A DNA stretch of 36,870 nucleotides, taken from positions 1 to 36,870 of the forward strand of contig JADIMM010000078.1 in NCBI GenBank assembly GCA_017694795.1, read 5' to 3'. Below, in pieces: positions 8,508 through 16,910 of the stretch (position 1 is the first letter of the stretch; each line of letters starts with the position of its first letter). The notes below the pieces were generated by a model. It worked only from the letters and a program-made list of their open reading frames with translations, ran no database searches and was not told where the DNA came from. Source of the DNA: Candidatus Gallitreponema excrementavium (lineage in GTDB: Bacteria; Spirochaetota; Spirochaetia; Treponematales; Treponemataceae). Made by a program: the position numbers and the translations under genes.

Positions 8508-10733
8508 ATGAGTGAGATAAAAATACTGCCGGCAGAAACTTACGGCTTAGACTTTATAAGCGGTTCATACCTTCCTGAGGGAAGGGATGAATTCTACCTT
8601 AGAAATACCCAGGGGGATAATCCCCTCCGTAAATGGCGGAACCTTACACAAAACGAAATAGGAATTCTTGAAAAAAACCGGAACCGGTGTTCAAACTGGA
8701 ATCTTATAAAAGTAGAAGACCCCTTTAATCCTGAACTTATTTCCGATTCTTTTTTTCACGGTCTGGTAAGAATCGGTGCAACAAGCAGCAACCTGTTAAA
8801 ATACCACGATTTTACCCTCCCGGAGGGAATTTCATTCAGCAGGATAATTTCCTGCGATATAGGCAGCCATTGTGCAATCCATAATTGCAGATACATAAGC
8901 CACTACATAATCGGTGATTATGTTATCCTCAGCTCCATTAACGAAATGGAAACAACCAACCACAGCAAATTCGGTAACGGTATCGTAAAAGAGGGAGAGG
9001 AAGAAAGCGTCAGAATCTGGATTGAGCCGATTAACGAAGCCGGAGGAAGGCAGGTTCTTCCTTTTGAAACCATGACAACAGGAGATGCCTACCTTTGGGC
9101 AATTTACCGTGACGATAAAAAACTCACGGATAATCTTTTAAAAATAACCCAAAACAGCTTTGATACAAGAAGAGGCTGGTACGGTACCATAGGCAGTAAT
9201 TCTGTTATTAAAGGCTGCGGTGTAATAAAAGACACAAAAATAGGAAATTCCTGCTACATAAAAGGTGCAAACAAACTGAAAAACCTTACAATTAAATCAG
9301 ATGAAACCGAAATGACCCAGATTGGTGAAGGGGTGGAACTTGTAAACGGAATTATAGGTTACGGATGCAGGATTTTTTACGGTTGCAAGGCTATCAGGTT
9401 TGTAATGGGCAACAACAGCTCCTTAAAATACGGGGCAAGACTGATTCATTCAATTCTGGGGGACAACTCAACAATTTCCTGTTGCGAGGTACTGAACAAC
9501 CTGGTATTTCCCTATCACGAACAGCACCACAATAATTCTTTCCTTATTGCAACGATGATTATGGGGCAGTCAAACATGGCGGCAGGGGCAACTGTAGGCT
9601 CAAATCACAACAGCCGTGGAAATGACGGTGAAATTATTGCAGGAAGAGGGTTTTGGCCGGGACTTTCCAGCACCCTTAAACACAACTGCAAATTTGCAAG
9701 CCACCTTTTGATTACAAAGGGAAACTATCCTGCGGAGCTTTATGTACCCTTTCCTTTTGCAATGCTTATCGACAATACTTCAACCCACCAAAGGGAAGTT
9801 ATGCCGGCTTATTATTGGATGTACAATATGTATGCCCTTGAGCGTAATTCATGGAAATTTTCGGTGCGGGACAAACGGGTTCATAAGGAACAGTTTATAG
9901 AAACTGCATACCTGGCTCCGGACACAGTACAGGAAATTATAAAAGCCCTTGATATTTTGGAAGGCCTTACGGGGGCTTACTATCTTGAAAAAAAGGGTGA
10001 CAGCCAGGCTCTGCAAGACTTTGACCCCTGGAATATTCCGGAAAAACTTAAAGCCTTGGGTAGAAAAATCCTGGACTCCCCGGATTCCTACCCGGATTTT
10101 ATGGAATTTGTCAGGGGCGGGCTTTACTGTAATTTTATCGAACACAGTAAACAAAGTGTAAAAATCCTCAAAATCCCGGAATCCCGGAAAGCATACCTGC
10201 AGATGCTTACCTACTACGGGGTAACCACCCTATGTGATTACTGCAAGGGGAATATTCCTGTCGGTGAATTTGTAAAGGAAAACACAGGGAAATCAAACGG
10301 GGACTGGGTAAACATGGGGGGACAGCTCGTTCCTTCTGCAGAGGTGGACCGGCTAAGAAAAGAGATAGGCGAAGATAAATTCAAAACCTGGGACGAGATT
10401 CATAAAATTTACAAAGAATGGGAAACCCAGTACCCTTTTGAAAAAGCCGTAAACGCACTCAATGTTCTTGTTTACCTTAACGGTGGTTCCGACCTGGAGA
10501 AAAACACTTGGGATTCATTTAAAACCAAAGTAGGGGAAATAAGGAATTACATAGAAGAACAGGTTTATAAAACAAAGAAAAAGGACTACACCAATAAATT
10601 CCGGGGAATCACCTACAGGAATCCGGAAGAAAGGGATGCAGTTTTAGGAAAGGTGGAAGACAACAGTTTTATAAAAGGTACAAGAGAAGAAAGCCTGAAA
10701 ATTCGGGAGAAACTGAATAAGGCAGTTTGGTAA
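8508..10733 (+). CDS. DUF4954 family left-handed beta-helix protein
   Basis: This 741-residue protein matches the DUF4954 family known from spirochaetes and Bacteroidetes. The N-terminal half (about residues 90-340) is built from imperfect hexapeptide repeats such as IGSHCAIHNCRYISHYIIGDYVILSS, here quoted in part: IGSNSVIKGCGVI, TKIGNSCYIKGA and SILGDNSTISCCEVL. These repeats form the left-handed beta-helix of acyltransferases and nucleotidyltransferase tails. A conserved middle block includes MGQSNMAAGATVGSNHNSR and GRGFWPGLSST. The C-terminal third is helical and charged. Nucleotide-sugar or acyl-transfer activity is only a guess from the fold, and no signal peptide is seen. The gene is monocistronic with a leaderless-type promoter. 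Confidence 0.88.
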   Translation: MSEIKILPAETYGLDFISGSYLPEGRDEFYLRNTQGDNPLRKWRNLTQNEIGILEKNRNRCSNWNLIKVEDPFNPELISDSFFHGLVRIGATSSNLLKYHDFTLPEGISFSRIISCDIGSHCAIHNCRYISHYIIGDYVILSSINEMETTNHSKFGNGIVKEGEEESVRIWIEPINEAGGRQVLPFETMTTGDAYLWAIYRDDKKLTDNLLKITQNSFDTRRGWYGTIGSNSVIKGCGVIKDTKIGNSCYIKGANKLKNLTIKSDETEMTQIGEGVELVNGIIGYGCRIFYGCKAIRFVMGNNSSLKYGARLIHSILGDNSTISCCEVLNNLVFPYHEQHHNNSFLIATMIMGQSNMAAGATVGSNHNSRGNDGEIIAGRGFWPGLSSTLKHNCKFASHLLITKGNYPAELYVPFPFAMLIDNTSTHQREVMPAYYWMYNMYALERNSWKFSVRDKRVHKEQFIETAYLAPDTVQEIIKALDILEGLTGAYYLEKKGDSQALQDFDPWNIPEKLKALGRKILDSPDSYPDFMEFVRGGLYCNFIEHSKQSVKILKIPESRKAYLQMLTYYGVTTLCDYCKGNIPVGEFVKENTGKSNGDWVNMGGQLVPSAEVDRLRKEIGEDKFKTWDEIHKIYKEWETQYPFEKAVNALNVLVYLNGGSDLEKNTWDSFKTKVGEIRNYIEEQVYKTKKKDYTNKFRGITYRNPEERDAVLGKVEDNSFIKGTREESLKIREKLNKAVW

Positions 10734-10740
10734 GGACGAA

Positions 10741-10852
10741 TTCCCGGACTTTTTTCCTGGATTACCGGGTATAAAGCAGGACTTTTTAAGACTGGCAACT
10801 TTGATGTTGCCCTCTCCAGCCCCTGTCATAAAATCTGTGTAAATGGCAGGGG
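10741..10852. repeat. Three consecutive inverted repeats between convergent genes
   Basis: Three hairpins follow the DUF4954 stop: CCCGG/CCGGG (10743-10747 and 10765-10769), GGCAAC/GTTGCC (10794-10799 and 10806-10811, loop 6 nt) and CCCCTGTCAT/ATGGCAGGGG (10820-10829 and 10843-10852, 9 of 10 pairs). None is followed by a T-tract on either strand. They may act together as a weak or Rho-assisted bidirectional terminator for the two genes that converge here. Confidence 0.4.
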
Positions 10853-10895
10853 TTAATATAAGGCGGGAACAGGCCGTCAAAAGTTTGCAAACCGT

Positions 10896-11480
10896 TTAAC
10901 TGCCAAAGCCAATTCTTTTAGGCTTTGCAAAATAATCACCTTTAAGTATTGCATAATGCACATTATCGCAAATGCCCTGCATATTTTTACCCGCCTGTCT
11001 TGCGGTTCCTTCATACACCAATCCGCATTTTTTCATCACATCGCCTGAGTGAGGATTGCGGGAGTCATGATAGGATTCAATGCGGTTTAAGCCTACATCT
11101 TCAAAAAGAAACCTTATTATTTCTTTAAAAGCTTCGCTCATTATTCCCTTGTGCCACCAATTATATCCAAGACAATATCCGATTACGGTGGATTCAACAT
11201 CTTCTCTGAGCTGTACCACGCCGATAGAGCCTATGGGCTCGCCGATTTCTTTTAGCTCTATTTTCCAGTCATAAAAATCAGGCTTGTCTTTGTTTTCCAG
11301 CAAAAATTTGTGGTATGTAGTTTCCAGCTGTTCAACGCTTTCATAGGGTGCCCAAGTCAAATATTTGGTTACTCTCTCATCATTTGCCCAGTTTTTAAAC
11401 ATTGGCTCAGCGTCATTCTGCCTTGTTTTACGAAGTATCAGCCTTTCTGTTTCAAGCATTACTGTTCCGAGATTTTTCAT
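10896..11480 (-). CDS. GNAT family N-acetyltransferase, RimJ/RimL-like
   Basis: The 194-residue protein starts with the LETERLILRK strand typical of the acetyltransferase_3 (RimJ/RimL) group. It carries the acetyl-CoA-binding loop region at about 105-118 (LGYNWWHKGIMSEA), followed by NRIESYHDSRNPHSG and VMKKCGLVYEGTAR. It should acetylate an amino group, on ribosomal proteins, other proteins or small molecules; the substrate cannot be deduced. The ATG at 11480 is preceded by AGAGGTGA. It stands alone between the DUF4954 gene and a chemoreceptor. The closest sequence feel is to Firmicutes-type homologues, so horizontal acquisition is possible but not shown. Confidence 0.9.
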   Translation of the reverse strand: MKNLGTVMLETERLILRKTRQNDAEPMFKNWANDERVTKYLTWAPYESVEQLETTYHKFLLENKDKPDFYDWKIELKEIGEPIGSIGVVQLREDVESTVIGYCLGYNWWHKGIMSEAFKEIIRFLFEDVGLNRIESYHDSRNPHSGDVMKKCGLVYEGTARQAGKNMQGICDNVHYAILKGDYFAKPKRIGFGS

Positions 11481-11857
11481 TTAAAATTCACCTCTAAACT
11501 TAACAATTGATTTTTATTATATTCGCCTATTGTACACTATCTCTGATTTTAATGTTTATATCAGTCCGACTGATTTTTCTTCCGCTTGTAATATAACATT
11601 TTGGATTTAAGTTTTCTTTTATTTGATAATTTTATTTAATATTCCAAAAATATTTAGTTTTAAAAAAACATCTATTACATTTATTTTAAAACTACAAAAG
11701 TGTTTTAATAATTGAGTATTTAAACATTGAACATTTGTTAAACAAAAAATCTTAAAAAAAAATAATATCAACTTACATCATTTTTTACCCAACTATAAAA
11801 ATTTGTGATAGAATAATTTCAGTGTTCTGATATTTTATAATTCTAGAGGAGTCTGAG
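11481..11857. other. AT-rich divergent intergenic region
   Basis: These 377 bp hold the promoters of the acetyltransferase (minus) and chemoreceptor 1 (plus). A -10-like TATAAT for the acetyltransferase lies at 11521-11516 on the minus strand. A perfect palindrome ATCAGTC-C-GACTGAT is at 11560-11574. From about 11575 to 11800 the DNA is extremely AT-rich and no gene is visible. The 11-mer AAAATTTGTGA at 11797-11807 recurs upstream of chemoreceptor 2. TATAAT at 11836-11841 is a possible -10 for chemoreceptor 1. Confidence 0.5.
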
Positions 11858-14035
11858 ATGAAGTTAAAATGGAAAATTACAACGGCATCATTGATTTCTG
11901 CCTTATTGCCTTTTCTGATAGGAACTTGGATTATAATCTCTATGTCGCTTTCAAACGGAACCAAGCAAGCCCAGAATCTGCTTTCAGAATACTCCGGGCG
12001 TGTCGGGGAAGGAATAAGTGCATTCTTTTCAACTGCCAAAAGTGTTGCTCTTAGTGCCAGCCAGCTTCAGGGAGTAAAGGATATGGAGTGGCAAAGAACT
12101 AAAGGAAACTTTACCGGTTTTATCAATGCAAATCCAACAGTACATATGATGAGCCTTGCTGATAGTAACGGTTATGTCTACGAGTCAAACTCTGACGGGA
12201 ACCCGGCACAAGGTGGACGGAGAACTGCAAATGATGCAGATCCCAATGCAGCACCAATAGTATTAACAGACCGGGATTATTTTATTGAACTTGTAACGAA
12301 TAATACAACAGGACAGCAAAGAACTTTTGTAACAGATGCCTATGTATTGCGTGGTCAGACCACAAAGAATATCGTATCCAGTGCTGCAGTAGTAAAGAAC
12401 GGAAAAGCTGTTGGCATTGTAAATGTTACCCAGACTGCAATAGAGCTGCAAAGACAATACACATCACTCGTAAGTGATTTTGAGGAAGTATTTGGAACCG
12501 AGGCTCACCTTCTTATGATTTCATCTGCCGGGCAGGTTGTAAGCCACTTAATGTACGATGAGACCAATAAGGTGTATAATGACAAGACATTGGATTCTGC
12601 AGAGTTTGTAGATGTCAACACTTTGAATCCTGCAACAATCGAAGCTTTTTCAACGCTTGATAAGACTAAAACATCAATGATTTCTTTTGAAAAAGACGGA
12701 AAAAAATTCTTTATGACAAAACAAATTATTGATGGAACGCCATTCACTTTATACCTTTTAGTTCCCCAAGATTACCTTCTTGCCTCAACTAATGCAATAC
12801 TTGTAACTTCGGCAATAACAACAGTGGCGGTTGCTTTAATTTTATTTGTATCGATTTTTATTCTCAGCAGTATTATTTCCCGGCCTCTCGTCATTACTGA
12901 ACATACATTAAATGATATTGCAAAAGGTGGCGGAGACCTTACAGCACATATTGCAGTCAGTGGAAAGGACGAAATAGCAAATACAGGAAAATCGTTTAAT
13001 AAATTTATGGATACACTGCACGGAATGATTCAAAAGGTAAGTACAAGTTCAAATTCAATGTCAGATATTGCGATTATACTGGAGGATAATTCAACAAGTA
13101 TCCAGAAGGATGTAAGCTCTATTGTGGATAGCATTTCCGACATGAATGCTGCTGTGGAGGAGCAGAGTGCATCTGTAACAGAAACTTCGGCCACAATAAC
13201 TGAGATAACAAAAAACATCGAAAGTTTGACAGGCCAGATTGAAAACCAGTCTTCGGCGGTTACAGAATCCTCAGCTGCGGTACAACAAATGGTGTCAAAT
13301 ATTAATTCTATATCCTCAAATTTGACAAAGGCGTCAGACAACTTTGATAACCTGAGGAACGCTTCTTCCTCCGGAAAATCCAGCATAAGCAACGTACAGG
13401 ATTTGGTCAATAATCTTGCTTCCCAATCAGAGCATCTGCTGGAAGCCAACAGTGTCATTAACTCCATAGCAAGCCAAACAAATCTTCTTGCTATGAACGC
13501 CGCCATAGAGGCAGCTCATGCAGGGGAAATCGGAAAAGGATTTTCTGTTGTAGCAGACGAAATAAGAAAACTTGCCGAAGATTCCGCTTCCCAGTCCAAA
13601 GCCATTACTGCCGAGCTTAACGGAGCTGTTTCTTCAATTCAGGATATTGTTAAAGCTACATCAGAGGCAGATAAATCTTTTGATGAAGTTGTTTCCCAGA
13701 TTGATTCAATTACCGGACTTATTAAAGAGATAACATTGTCAATGACGGAACAAAATGAAGGAAGCAAACAGGTTTTGGAAGCATTAGGAAACATACAGGA
13801 TGTAACAGTCCAGATTCGTGACGGTTCAATGGAAATGAATTCCGGAACAAAAACTATTTTGAATGAAATGGAAAGATTGGCAAATATTTCACGCCAGGTC
13901 GCGGATAAATCATCGGCAATCGCAGTTGCGGCAAATGCCATTGACAGTTCTGTAGCAGAAATTTCTAAAAATTCAGAAATAAACAAAAACGCAATAGGCA
14001 CCCTTCAGGAAATAACAGGAAGATTCAAACTGTAG
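11858..14035 (+). CDS. Methyl-accepting chemotaxis protein (chemoreceptor 1)
   Basis: A transmembrane chemoreceptor of 725 residues. A first membrane segment (about 10-32) precedes a periplasmic Cache-type sensor (about 35-305), a second membrane segment (about 311-336), a HAMP domain starting at SRPL, and the coiled-coil signalling domain. The hairpin tip near residues 540-565 reads QTNLLAMNAAIEAAHAGE, then KGFSVVADEIRKLAE, as in spirochaete receptors, where the Arg of the enterobacterial AARAGE is His. There is no C-terminal CheR/CheB pentapeptide. The ligand is unknown. The ATG has GAGGAG 7 nt upstream, and a strong terminator follows. Chemoreceptor 2 at 19189 has the same architecture and may be a diverged duplicate. 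Confidence 0.95.
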   Translation: MKLKWKITTASLISALLPFLIGTWIIISMSLSNGTKQAQNLLSEYSGRVGEGISAFFSTAKSVALSASQLQGVKDMEWQRTKGNFTGFINANPTVHMMSLADSNGYVYESNSDGNPAQGGRRTANDADPNAAPIVLTDRDYFIELVTNNTTGQQRTFVTDAYVLRGQTTKNIVSSAAVVKNGKAVGIVNVTQTAIELQRQYTSLVSDFEEVFGTEAHLLMISSAGQVVSHLMYDETNKVYNDKTLDSAEFVDVNTLNPATIEAFSTLDKTKTSMISFEKDGKKFFMTKQIIDGTPFTLYLLVPQDYLLASTNAILVTSAITTVAVALILFVSIFILSSIISRPLVITEHTLNDIAKGGGDLTAHIAVSGKDEIANTGKSFNKFMDTLHGMIQKVSTSSNSMSDIAIILEDNSTSIQKDVSSIVDSISDMNAAVEEQSASVTETSATITEITKNIESLTGQIENQSSAVTESSAAVQQMVSNINSISSNLTKASDNFDNLRNASSSGKSSISNVQDLVNNLASQSEHLLEANSVINSIASQTNLLAMNAAIEAAHAGEIGKGFSVVADEIRKLAEDSASQSKAITAELNGAVSSIQDIVKATSEADKSFDEVVSQIDSITGLIKEITLSMTEQNEGSKQVLEALGNIQDVTVQIRDGSMEMNSGTKTILNEMERLANISRQVADKSSAIAVAANAIDSSVAEISKNSEINKNAIGTLQEITGRFKL

Positions 14036-14063
14036 TTTTCTTTGTCTGGCAAGTTTTCAAACT

Positions 14064-14110
14064 AAAGACCAACCCGGAATTCTGGCAAATCAAAGGGTTG
14101 GTCTTTTTTT
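14064..14110 (+). terminator. Factor-independent terminator of chemoreceptor 1
   Basis: AAAGACCAACCC (14064-14075) pairs perfectly with GGGTTGGTCTTT (14095-14106) around a 19-nt loop, followed by a run of T. The stop codon of the receptor is about 30 nt upstream. Confidence 0.9.
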
Positions 14111-14363
14111 ATTAAGGCAAAACCCTACTATACGAAAAAACACAAACTGCTCTTATCTATCAAATGATTATGGGGAGGATTTCACGGTTGTAATTTACAA
14201 TATGTAAACAGTCCCTATTTATGCCTGTCTAAAAAAATATAAAACCATAACTGCTGCACATCAAGATTTAAAATCCAATATGCTTCCATGCACCTGCCCC
14301 GTTCCAAAGAATGCTAACTCCTCCCACTAAAGAAAATTACAAGAACAATATTTTTTTGTTGAA
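14111..14363. other. Intergenic DNA without recognised gene
   Basis: Between the receptor terminator and the promoter of the small membrane protein gene there are about 250 bp with no ORF of useful length on either strand, no clear RNA fold and no repeat that I recognise. It may be eroded sequence. Confidence 0.4.
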
Positions 14364-14392
14364 TTGCAGTTGAACATTTATCATATTATAAG
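14364..14392 (+). promoter_or_regulatory. Promoter of the YtxH-like gene
   Basis: TTGCAG (14364-14369), a 17-nt spacer and TATAAG (14387-14392). The expected start near 14399 gives a short leader holding GGAAGGAG at 14403-14410. Confidence 0.5.
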
Positions 14393-14416
14393 TTGATTTT
14401 TCGGAAGGAGTGTTTT

Positions 14417-14608
14417 ATGAACAATAATTTGAAAAACACACTTGTACTTACCTGTACTGCCATAGGAACCCTGATCGGCTTTTTGACAGGAAGTATAGTT
14501 CTGACAACTGAAAAAGGAAAACAAATAAACAACGGAATGAAAGATTCTGTGGGAGATTTTACAAAACTTGGAAAATCCCTGGCAAACAGCAAATTATCAA
14601 TTAAGTAG
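14417..14608 (+). CDS. Small YtxH-like membrane protein
   Basis: The 63-residue product has one hydrophobic segment (about residues 8-29, VLTCTAIGTLIGFLTGSIVLT) followed by a polar, lysine-rich tail (EKGKQINNGMKDSVGDFTKLG). This layout, a Gly-containing membrane helix leading into 'TEKGK..' and an amphipathic helix, fits the YtxH family of small Gram-positive and spirochaete proteins; the function is unknown. I placed the start at the ATG preceded by GGAAGGAG rather than the ATG eight codons upstream, which lies before the RBS. A promoter sits directly upstream and the gene is single. Confidence 0.65.
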   Translation: MNNNLKNTLVLTCTAIGTLIGFLTGSIVLTTEKGKQINNGMKDSVGDFTKLGKSLANSKLSIK

Positions 14609-14680
14609 ATTTTAAAAATCCCATAAATATTATGGCTATTCAACAATGATACCATATTCCGAATTTTGAATTTAAGATAA

Positions 14681-14707
14681 GGTACCGGGAATGATTTTTC
14701 CGGTACC
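14681..14707 (-). terminator. Perfect 8-bp inverted repeat downstream of transketolase
   Basis: GGTACCGG (14681-14688) and CCGGTACC (14700-14707) with an 11-nt loop. There is no T-tract on the minus strand after it. It may be a back-up terminator behind the one at 14792-14827 or a structure at the end of the small upstream gene. Confidence 0.3.
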
Positions 14708-14791
14708 CGGCAGAAAAGAAAAAAAATTTTACACAGTAAAGACAGGATTTGTCCTGAAAATTAAAAGACATAACAAGCGGTGTTAAGCCGT

Positions 14792-14827
14792 AAAAAACAG
14801 GGACTGCCCTTTATCCCGGGCAGTCCC
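14792..14827 (-). terminator. Factor-independent terminator of the EIIA-transketolase operon
   Basis: GGGACTGCCC (14800-14809) and GGGCAGTCCC (14818-14827) form a perfect 10-bp stem with an 8-nt loop. On the minus strand the stem is followed by TG and six T (14797-14792). It lies about 65 nt past the transketolase stop. Confidence 0.85.
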
Positions 14828-14893
14828 TTGATTTAACGAGTTATTCCGGCAATGCAGCTACAAAGCTAAAACAACCCGACAAAACCTGTAGTT

Positions 14894-16855
14894 TTACAAA
14901 AGTTCTGACAATGCCTGGGACGTAAAACCAAGTTCCTGTGCAACCACTTTTCCCGGAGCTGAAATACCGAACCGGTTTATCCCAAAGCAGTTTGCCGTGG
15001 AACCTGTAAAAGCCTCCCATCCGAGAGTTATTCCTGCCTCTGCAGAAACAACCTTTGCTCCTTTTGGTATGAATGTGGATTTTATTTCCTCCGGTTGGGA
15101 AGCAAAAATCTCCCTTGAAAGGACAGATACAACCCTGACTTTTTTTTGCGGAACCAAGGCTGAAGCCTCCAGTGCAAGGGAAACCTCCGATCCTGTGGCA
15201 AGAATAACTGTATCAGGATTTTCATCCCCGTACTTTACAATATATGCCCCACACTTTATTGTATTATCCCAGTCCGGATCTTCTTTTTCGTACACAGAAA
15301 GATTCTGTCTGGAAAGTATCAGGCAAGTGGGACCGGATTTGTTTTCAAGTGCGATTTTCCAAGCCTGTACAGTTTCTTCTGCATCTCCTGGTCTCAAAAC
15401 TGTAACCCCTGGTATCATCCTAAGGGATGTCAGGGTTTCCACTGGCTGATGTGTAGGCCCGTCCTCCCCAACATATATTGAATCATGGGTAAGTACATAA
15501 ATCACTGGTTGCTTCATCAAAGCAGAAAGTCTCAGAGCCGGTCTGAGATAGTCAGCGAAAACAAGGAATGTGGCACAATAACTTCTAAAAAAGCCGTATA
15601 ACTGCAAGCCATTGGAAATAGCAGCCATTGCGGCCTCCCTTATTCCGTAATAAATAAATCTTCCGTCCCGGTTTTCTGCAGAATAGATTCCACCATGGTT
15701 AATCATTGCCTGATTGGGACCGGTTAAATCAGCTGAACCTCCTACAAGAGAAGGCAGTTTTTTTGCAATCTCGTTTATCATAGCCCCGGAAGTAACCCTG
15801 GTAGCAAGAGAATCCCCTACTTTGTATTCCGGGAGAGCCAGACCTTCCGTCAGTTCCCCATTAAGCATCTGGTCCCACAAAGCCTTAAGGTCAGGATTGT
15901 CCTGCTGCCATAACTTAAACTCTGTATTCCATTCTTCCTGGATTCCTGCAAGGTATTTTTTTCTTTCTTCAAAATATTCTTTTGCTTCCGGATCAACATA
16001 AAAATACTCATCAGGATTAAGCCCCAGATTTATCTTTGCCTTTCTTACACCATCTTCCCCCAGTGGAGATCCATGGGCTTTTGAAAGTCCTTCAACCGGA
16101 GGGCATCCTTTCCCAATTACAGAATTCAACATTATAAGTGACGGTCTGGGATCTTTTTTTGCTTTTTCCACCATATCCACTATTTTTTTCATGTCATACA
16201 TGGAACCTTTTAAAACCTGCCAGCCATAAGCCTTATATCTTTCTTCTATGTCTTCCGTAAAGGTTATATCTGTAGATCCGTCAATTGAGACTCTGTTTTC
16301 GTCATAAAATACAATCAGCTTACCTAACTTCAAATGTCCTGCAAGACTGGATGCCTCGGAAGAAATTCCCTCCATGAGGCAACCTTCGCCCACAAGAACA
16401 TAGGTATAATGATCAATTATTTTGTGGTAGGGAGTATTGAATCTGGCAGCCGCCATACTTTCAGCAATAGCCATCCCCACGGCAGTTGCAATTCCCTGTC
16501 CTAATGGACCTGTAGTCGTTTCTACTCCCGGGGTAAGCCCATACTCCGGATGCCCGGCACAAATACAGCCAGCCTGCCTGAAATTTTTAATATCATCAAG
16601 GGTGACATTGTAACCGGACAAATAAAGCATTGAGTAAAGGAACATGGAACCATGTCCGGCTGACAAAACAAACCTATCCCTGTTAATCCAATTTGGGTCA
16701 GCAGGGTTATGCTTAAGGATTTCTCCATACAATACAGCGGCTAATTCTGCAGCTCCCAGCGGTAAACCGGGGTGTCCCGAAGCAGCCTTTTGAATCCCAT
16801 CCATCGAAAGGCTCCGGACAGTAAGAGCTGCCGCGGCCAATGCCTTCGTGTTCAT
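14894..16855 (-). CDS. tkt: Transketolase
   Basis: The thiamine-diphosphate enzyme transfers two-carbon ketol units between sugar phosphates in the non-oxidative pentose phosphate pathway. The 653 residues fit full-length transketolase. Visible are SGHPGLPLGAAELA near the N-terminus, HPEYGLTPGVETTTGPLGQG, the diphosphate/Mg site GEGCLMEG with the following N in YDENRVSID, the central pyrimidine-binding region FADYLRP, and HDSIYVGEDGPTHQPVE, ending with a C-terminal domain. The ATG at 16855 is preceded by AGGAGGAAG; an in-frame upstream extension of 16 codons lacks an RBS. It follows the EIIA-like gene by 55 nt, and a strong terminator closes the operon. Confidence 0.97.
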   Translation of the reverse strand: MNTKALAAAALTVRSLSMDGIQKAASGHPGLPLGAAELAAVLYGEILKHNPADPNWINRDRFVLSAGHGSMFLYSMLYLSGYNVTLDDIKNFRQAGCICAGHPEYGLTPGVETTTGPLGQGIATAVGMAIAESMAAARFNTPYHKIIDHYTYVLVGEGCLMEGISSEASSLAGHLKLGKLIVFYDENRVSIDGSTDITFTEDIEERYKAYGWQVLKGSMYDMKKIVDMVEKAKKDPRPSLIMLNSVIGKGCPPVEGLSKAHGSPLGEDGVRKAKINLGLNPDEYFYVDPEAKEYFEERKKYLAGIQEEWNTEFKLWQQDNPDLKALWDQMLNGELTEGLALPEYKVGDSLATRVTSGAMINEIAKKLPSLVGGSADLTGPNQAMINHGGIYSAENRDGRFIYYGIREAAMAAISNGLQLYGFFRSYCATFLVFADYLRPALRLSALMKQPVIYVLTHDSIYVGEDGPTHQPVETLTSLRMIPGVTVLRPGDAEETVQAWKIALENKSGPTCLILSRQNLSVYEKEDPDWDNTIKCGAYIVKYGDENPDTVILATGSEVSLALEASALVPQKKVRVVSVLSREIFASQPEEIKSTFIPKGAKVVSAEAGITLGWEAFTGSTANCFGINRFGISAPGKVVAQELGFTSQALSELL

Positions 16856-16910
16856 AATTTCTTCCTCCTGGAAAATTCCTATTTTTTCTGCTATGCAGTC
16901 CAAAACAAAT

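Noticed and set aside
11797..11841. Sigma-28 (flagellar) promoter before chemoreceptor 1
   Set aside because: No TAAA-N15-GCCGATAA-like element with correct spacing is present.
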